Of a stretch of DNA of 35,645 nt, positions 31,275 through 35,645 are shown one piece after another. Position 1 is the first letter of the stretch. Each line of letters starts with the position of its first letter. The DNA is from Parvibaculum sp036499025 (lineage in GTDB: Bacteria; Pseudomonadota; Alphaproteobacteria; Parvibaculales; Parvibaculaceae), in the NCBI GenBank assembly GCA_036499025.1, contig DASYEM010000082.1, positions 1-35,645 on the forward strand, read 5' to 3'. A model generated the notes under the pieces. That model was not told the DNA's origin. It made no database searches and saw only the letters and a program-made list of their open reading frames with translations. A program made the translations under genes and the position numbers.

Positions 31275-32243
31275 TCAGTGCCAGCCGAAAATCTTGATCG
31301 CGGCCGGGCCGAGAATGACGCAGAAGAGCACCGGCAGGAAGAATGCGATCATCGGCACGGTCAGTTTCGGCGGCAGGCTGGCGGCTTTCTTTTCGGCTTC
31401 CGCCATGCGCATGTCGCGATTTTCCTGCGCCATCACGCGCAGCGACTGGCCGAGCGGCGTGCCGTAACGTTCCGCCTGAATGAGGCTCGTCACCACAGCC
31501 TTGACGCCGGGCAGGCCGGTGCGCGAGGCGAGGTTTTCATAGGCCTTGCGGCGTTCCTGCAGATAGGACAATTCGGCGGTCGTGACGCTCAACTCTTCGG
31601 CAAGCTCAACCGACTGGCTGCCGATTTCGGCGGCGACCTTGGCGAAGGCGGCTTCGACCGACATGCCGGACTCGACGCAGATCAGCAGCAGATCGAGCGC
31701 GTCGGGGAAGGCTTTCTTGATCGATTCCTGACGGCGCGCGATGACGTTTTGAACGAACAGGTTCGGCAGATAAAAGCCGAAGAAGGCGCCCGCGGCGGCG
31801 ACCGCGAAACGCGGCATGGTCGCAAGACCGAAGCTGTTGACGACATAGAGATAGAAAAGCGTCACCAGGAACAGCAGCGGCGGCATCACGAAGCGGAAGA
31901 AGATGAACGTGTAGATCGGCCCCTGGCCGCGAAAGCCGGCCTGACGGAGCTTTGCCTTGATGGCTTCGTTCTCGAGCATGCGACCTTGCGCAAAACGCTC
32001 GACGACGTCTTTCATGAAGCCCTTGGGGGTCTGGCGCAGGCGGCCCTTGTCCGCCGCCATCTGCTCGCGATAGCGCTGGCGCAAGGTCTCGCGTTCGGTC
32101 GCGACATATTTCATGCGCGTGCCGAGCTTGTCGCTTTCGAAAAGCGGCAAGGTCAAGGTCAGCACCGTCGCAAACGCGGCGACGCCGACCAGGATCATGA
32201 TCGCGCTTTGCAGATTGAAAACGGCCTCGATAAGCGAAAACAT
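31275..32243 (-). CDS. tadC: Flp pilus assembly inner-membrane protein TadC
   Basis: A 322-residue type II secretion F-domain protein that forms the inner-membrane platform of the Flp pilus with TadB. Membrane helices lie near 12-32, 130-150, 155-170 and 295-318. The cytoplasmic F domain (about 165-290) has FPDALDLLLICVESGMSVEAAF and AERYGTPLGQSLRVMAQENRDMRMAEAEKKA, both typical of TadC. It lies six bases after tadB and ends the visible cpaE-cpaF-tadB-tadC unit. Confidence 0.94.
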   Translation of the reverse strand: MFSLIEAVFNLQSAIMILVGVAAFATVLTLTLPLFESDKLGTRMKYVATERETLRQRYREQMAADKGRLRQTPKGFMKDVVERFAQGRMLENEAIKAKLRQAGFRGQGPIYTFIFFRFVMPPLLFLVTLFYLYVVNSFGLATMPRFAVAAAGAFFGFYLPNLFVQNVIARRQESIKKAFPDALDLLLICVESGMSVEAAFAKVAAEIGSQSVELAEELSVTTAELSYLQERRKAYENLASRTGLPGVKAVVTSLIQAERYGTPLGQSLRVMAQENRDMRMAEAEKKAASLPPKLTVPMIAFFLPVLFCVILGPAAIKIFGWH

Positions 32244-32249
32244 CGCGCC

Positions 32250-33230
32250 TCAGAAGTTGAAATTGATCATCTTGCGCATGACGAGGACACCGATCCCCAT
32301 CCACATAAGACCGCCGACGATAATCATGTTGCCCGCCGTCGTGGTGAGCAGCGGCATCAAATAATCCGGCGCGGTGAGATAGAGCACGCCCATGACGCCC
32401 GGCGGCAGCGCGCCGATGATCGCTGCGGAAGATTTCGCTTCCTGCGACACGGCCTGAATTTTCGCACGCATCTTCTTGCGTTCGCGCAGCACCTTGGAAA
32501 GATTTCCCAGAGCTTCGGCGAGATTGCCGCCCGACTTTGCCTGGATCGACAGCACAATCTGGAAGAAATTCACCTCGGCGAGCGGCATGCGCTCATAGAC
32601 CTTTCCGAGGCCCTGATCGAGCGAGACACCGACTTTCTGGCCTTCGACGAGATCGCGGAACTCGGTGCGGACGGGTTCGGCGGCTTCGTTGGAAATGATC
32701 TTCAGGCAATCATTGATCGGCAGGCCGGATTTCACGCCGCGCACGATGACGTCGATGGCATTGGCGAATTCTTCGAGGAATGCTTTCTGGCGGCGATTGA
32801 CCAGAAAGGACAAGACCCAGCGCGGCAGGCCGAAGCCGCCGACGAAACCGGCGGCCAGCGCGATCAGGGGCGAGAATCCCGAAACCAGCATCAGCAGGGC
32901 GAGCCCGGCGCCGACCCCGGCGCTGATCAGATAGAATTTTTTCGGCGTGGCCACGAGACCGGCGCGCTCGATGCGCGTCGGCAGATCGACTTTCTTTCTT
33001 TCGCTCTGCTTCTGCTCGATGGAGTTCAGCGTGTCCTGAACCTGCTTGCGCCGCTTGTCGCTATTGTCGACATCGCTGTTTTCGCCACGATGCGCCTTGC
33101 GCTGCGCGCCGGCCATCGTCGCCATGCGCTTCGTCGTCTTGTCGTCCTTGCCGACGAACACAAAGCCGATCGCGACGATGCAAAGCGCCGACAGGATCGC
33201 GATGCCGAAGATCACGAGAGTGGGGTTCAT
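32250..33230 (-). CDS. tadB: Flp pilus assembly inner-membrane protein TadB
   Basis: A 326-residue partner of TadC. An N-terminal helix (about 4-24) is followed by a charged cytoplasmic segment (KRMATMAGAQRKAHRGENSD), two helices near 95-135 and the F domain (FANAIDVIVRGVKSGLPINDCL; AEVNFFQIVLSIQAKSGGNLA; LRERKKMRAKIQA), with C-terminal helices. The ATG at 33230 gives the MNPTLVIFGIAIL start; an in-frame ATG at 33275 would put 15 charged residues before the membrane helix and is less likely. It lies 13 bases after cpaF. Confidence 0.94.
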   Translation of the reverse strand: MNPTLVIFGIAILSALCIVAIGFVFVGKDDKTTKRMATMAGAQRKAHRGENSDVDNSDKRRKQVQDTLNSIEQKQSERKKVDLPTRIERAGLVATPKKFYLISAGVGAGLALLMLVSGFSPLIALAAGFVGGFGLPRWVLSFLVNRRQKAFLEEFANAIDVIVRGVKSGLPINDCLKIISNEAAEPVRTEFRDLVEGQKVGVSLDQGLGKVYERMPLAEVNFFQIVLSIQAKSGGNLAEALGNLSKVLRERKKMRAKIQAVSQEAKSSAAIIGALPPGVMGVLYLTAPDYLMPLLTTTAGNMIIVGGLMWMGIGVLVMRKMINFNF

Positions 33231-33243
33231 GCGTCGATCCCCC

Positions 33244-34695
33244 TCAGCCCTGAGCGCGATCGAGCGCGGCGGCAAGCGCGTGATGCTGGTTGTAGTAACG
33301 CGCGCGCTCCCAGAAAGCGGGCCGCGCGATGCCGGTCGCCTTGTGCTTGCCGATCAGCTTGCCGTGATCGTCTTCGCCTTCGATGTCGTAGACGAAGAGA
33401 TCCTGGGTGATGATGACGTCGCCTTCGGTGCCCAGCACCTCGGTGATGTGGGTGATGCGGCGCGAACCGTCGCGCAGACGGGCGGCCTGAATGATGATGT
33501 CGATCGAGCCGGTGATCATTTCGCGGATCGTCTTGGAGGGCAGCGAATAGCCGCCCATCGTGATCATGCCCTCAAGACGCGACAGAGCCTCGCGCGGACT
33601 GTTTGCGTGGAGCGTGCCCATCGAACCGTCATGACCGGTGTTCATGGCCTGAAGCAGGTCGAAAGCTTCCGGTCCACGGACTTCGCCGACGATGATGCGT
33701 TCGGGGCGCATACGCAGGCAGTTGCGCACCAGCTCCGTCATCGTGATCTGGCCCTGGCCTTCGAGGTTCGGCGGGCGCGTTTCGAGACGGACGACATGGG
33801 GCTGCTGAAGCTGAAGTTCGGCGGCGTCTTCGCAGGTGATGACGCGCTCATCGGTTTCGATGAAGGCGGTGAGGCAATTCAGAAGCGTCGTCTTGCCCGA
33901 ACCCGTGCCGCCCGAGATCAAGGTGTTGCAGCGGACTTTGCCGATGATCGAAAGAACGTCGGCGCCCTCCTGCGAAATGGAACCCCATTCGACGAGGTTC
34001 TTCATCGTCAGCTTTTCGCGGCGGAACTTACGAATGGTCAGCGCGGGGCCATCGATGGCCAGCGGCGGCACGATGACGTTGACACGGCTGCCGTCGGGCA
34101 AGCGCGCGTCGCAGATCGGGCTTGCTTCATCGACGCGGCGTCCGACCTGGCTGACGATGCGCTGACAGATATTCATCAGCTGGCTGTTGTCGCGGAAGCG
34201 CACACCTGTCAGCTCGACCTTGCCGCCGACTTCGATGAAGGTGCGATCAGCGCCGTTGACCATGATGTCGGCGATGTCGTCGCGCGCCAGCAAAGGTTCC
34301 AGCGGGCCATAGCCGAGCACGTCGTTGCAGATATCCTGAAGCAGGGCTTCCTGCTCGGAGATCGACATGACGACGTTCTTGATCGAGAGGATTTCGTTGA
34401 CGATGTCGCGGATTTCCTCGCGCGCGCTTTCCGCGTCGAGCTGGGCAAGCTGGGTCAGATCGATGGTGTCGATCAGCGCGTTGAAGATCGTCGTCTTGAT
34501 CTGATAGTAGTTTTCGGAGCGCTGGTCTGACGCTTTGGGCTTGGGCGGCGGGGGCACCACGGCGGCGCGCGACGGCGGAAGCTTCGCCGCTGCCGCTTCG
34601 GCTTTCGGCGCAGCCGGGCTCGCCGCGGAAGCAGCCGCAGGCACTGCCGCAACCTTGCGCGGGGCCGTCTGAGTATCGCTACGCCGTCCAAACAC
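33244..34695 (-). CDS. cpaF: Flp pilus assembly ATPase CpaF/TadA
   Basis: A 483-residue secretion ATPase that drives Flp pilus assembly. An Ala/Pro-rich N-terminal stretch (about 10-55) precedes the N-domain (about 60-240, with IADIMVNGADRTFIEV). Walker A is GGTGSGKT (262-269); the Asp box lies around ITCEDAAELQLQQPHVVRLE and the Walker B-like region in RPERIIVGEVRGPEAFDLLQ. The His box is GHDGSMGTLHANSP. The start is GTG at 34695, with GGAGGG at proper spacing just upstream (34705-34710). It lies 17 bases after cpaE. Confidence 0.96.
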   Translation of the reverse strand: MFGRRSDTQTAPRKVAAVPAAASAASPAAPKAEAAAAKLPPSRAAVVPPPPKPKASDQRSENYYQIKTTIFNALIDTIDLTQLAQLDAESAREEIRDIVNEILSIKNVVMSISEQEALLQDICNDVLGYGPLEPLLARDDIADIMVNGADRTFIEVGGKVELTGVRFRDNSQLMNICQRIVSQVGRRVDEASPICDARLPDGSRVNVIVPPLAIDGPALTIRKFRREKLTMKNLVEWGSISQEGADVLSIIGKVRCNTLISGGTGSGKTTLLNCLTAFIETDERVITCEDAAELQLQQPHVVRLETRPPNLEGQGQITMTELVRNCLRMRPERIIVGEVRGPEAFDLLQAMNTGHDGSMGTLHANSPREALSRLEGMITMGGYSLPSKTIREMITGSIDIIIQAARLRDGSRRITHITEVLGTEGDVIITQDLFVYDIEGEDDHGKLIGKHKATGIARPAFWERARYYNQHHALAAALDRAQG

Positions 34696-34712
34696 GCCTT
34701 AGACCCTCCGGG

Positions 34713-35645
34713 TCAGCCTTTGCGGGCAAGCCGCTGCAGGAATGATTTCTTTGCAGCCTTGGTGGGCTGCGGGTCTCGGCCACAAAGCTGTTTGGCGAGA
34801 TAGCGCAGGCCCTCGGTCGATTTTCCCTTGGGGTCGAGCTCCTCGATCATCTGGCCGTTATTGGCGGCCGCGCCGAAGAGGCCCGGATTGAAGGGCAACA
34901 CGAGCGTCGGTTCGATGCCGATGGCTTCGGCGAAATCCTTGATCGGAATTTCGGGACGCTTCGGGACGCCGACCTGATTGATGACCAGATGCGGCATGTG
35001 ATCGTTGGCGCGCGTCAGCTTCGCCAGATCGATGATGTTCTTGGCGTTGCGCAGGCTCGCGAGATCCGGCGTGGCCGTGATGACGATTTCATCGGCGGCG
35101 AGCAGCAGCTTCTTCGTCCAGGGCGACCAGATATGCGGCAGATCGACGATGACGCAGGGCACGGTTTCGCGGACGATTTCGAGCACGCTTTCAAAGCTGT
35201 CGGCGTCCATGTCGAAATCGCGATCGAGAACAGCGGGCGCGGCAAAGAGGCTCAGATGATCGGAGCATTTGACCAGCAGACGATCGAGCAGCACGTCGTC
35301 CAGGCGCTCGGGCGCCATCAACGCATCGGCGATGCCTTGCGCCGGATCGTGATTGAAGTCGAGGCCCGCCGTGCCGAAAGGCAGATCGAGATCGGTGATG
35401 ATCACGTCTTCGTTCATGCGCGTCGAGATGCACCAGCCGATATTGTGCGCGATGGTGCTGGAACCGGTGCCGCCCTTGGCGCCCATGAAGGCGATGGAAC
35501 GGCCGATGGGCGGCGAATCCGGATCGACATAGAGGCGCGACACGGCTTCGATGAGCTGCATCGGCGAGAGCGGGCTCACCAGATATTCGTTGACGCCCTG
35601 ACGGATCATCTCGCGATAGACCGAGACGTCGTTCAGATGGCCGAT
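34713..35645 (-). CDS. cpaE: Flp pilus localisation/assembly protein CpaE, 5' end missing
   Basis: A ParA/MinD-like ATPase with a degenerate receiver domain that helps place the Flp pilus machinery. The visible 310 codons run to the window edge with no start inside. The first visible residues IGHLNDVSVYREMIRQGVNEYLVSP are the end of the receiver-like domain. They are followed by the deviant Walker A MGAKGGTGSSTIAHNIG, DVIITDLDLPFGTAGLDFN, CVIVDLPHIWSPWTKKLL and the switch-like ITATPDLASLRNAKNI. The Lys of KGGTGSS is the MinD-type signature residue. The order cpaE-cpaF-tadB-tadC is the standard one. Confidence 0.93.
   Translation of the reverse strand: MGHLNDVSVYREMIRQGVNEYLVSPLSPMQLIEAVSRLYVDPDSPPIGRSIAFMGAKGGTGSSTIAHNIGWCISTRMNEDVIITDLDLPFGTAGLDFNHDPAQGIADALMAPERLDDVLLDRLLVKCSDHLSLFAAPAVLDRDFDMDADSFESVLEIVRETVPCVIVDLPHIWSPWTKKLLLAADEIVITATPDLASLRNAKNIIDLAKLTRANDHMPHLVINQVGVPKRPEIPIKDFAEAIGIEPTLVLPFNPGLFGAAANNGQMIEELDPKGKSTEGLRYLAKQLCGRDPQPTKAAKKSFLQRLARKG

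Noticed and set aside
31278..33410. 710-codon open frame on the plus strand opposite tadB/tadC
   Set aside because: Antisense shadow; tadB and tadC have clear F domains and operon spacing.

Overview
The window is GC-rich chromosomal DNA from an alphaproteobacterium, most likely of the Rhizobiales/Hyphomicrobiales type. The evidence is the gene content and order: dapD-dapE; def-fmt-truA; an SRP RNA gene directly upstream of dnaX-ybaB-recR; kdsB-pheA divergent from a membrane-anchored CycM-type cytochrome c; a yej operon with two binding proteins; and a cpaE-cpaF-tadB-tadC pilus cluster. Several intergenic palindromic repeat families of the kind common in this group also occur. Species cannot be named from sequence alone. 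No tRNA, rRNA, CRISPR array, insertion sequence or phage was recognised.

Layout. 1-2310 (+): end of dapD, dapE (lysine/diaminopimelate) and murI (D-glutamate), all feeding peptidoglycan precursor synthesis. 2314-4533 (-): def-fmt-truA, formyl-methionine handling and tRNA modification. 4597-5043 (-): cysteine-rich lipoprotein. 5189-6828 (+): rmuC and a flavin reductase. 6905-7714 (-): LigB-type dioxygenase. 7838-8642: a small foreign-looking island with broken Rhs (YD-repeat) protein remnants around an AT-rich 104-residue ORF. 8643-9518 (+): pirin. 9519-9823: three repeat families side by side. 9824-12854 (-): dnaX-ybaB-recR, preceded by the SRP RNA gene with a recognisable promoter. 13100-14047 (+): nudC with terminator. 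14090-14704 (-): unknown six-helix membrane protein. 14845-16461 (-): kdsB-pheA. 16742-17416 (+): cytochrome c with terminator.

17759-25297 (+): five-gene ABC importer operon, with one Sec-exported and one Tat-exported binding protein, permeases YejB and YejE, and double ATPase YejF. It probably imports oligopeptides or muropeptides. 25381-26594 (-): MarR-type regulator overlapping an NlpC/P60 peptidase with SH3-like N-terminal part. 26809-28182 (-): M17 aminopeptidase. 28309-28983 (+): glutathione S-transferase-like. 28980-30143 (-): orphan TAXI/TRAP binding protein. 30281-31198 (+): TPR lipoprotein TadD. 31275-35645 (-): tadC, tadB, cpaF and a truncated cpaE of the Flp/Tad pilus motor and platform.

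Most of the window is ordinary core genome. The least ordinary parts are the Rhs relic island, the dispersed palindromic repeats, the dual-binding-protein yej operon, the cysteine-rich lipoprotein with paired CX3C motifs and the unidentified membrane protein. I see no convincing wholly new multi-gene system.
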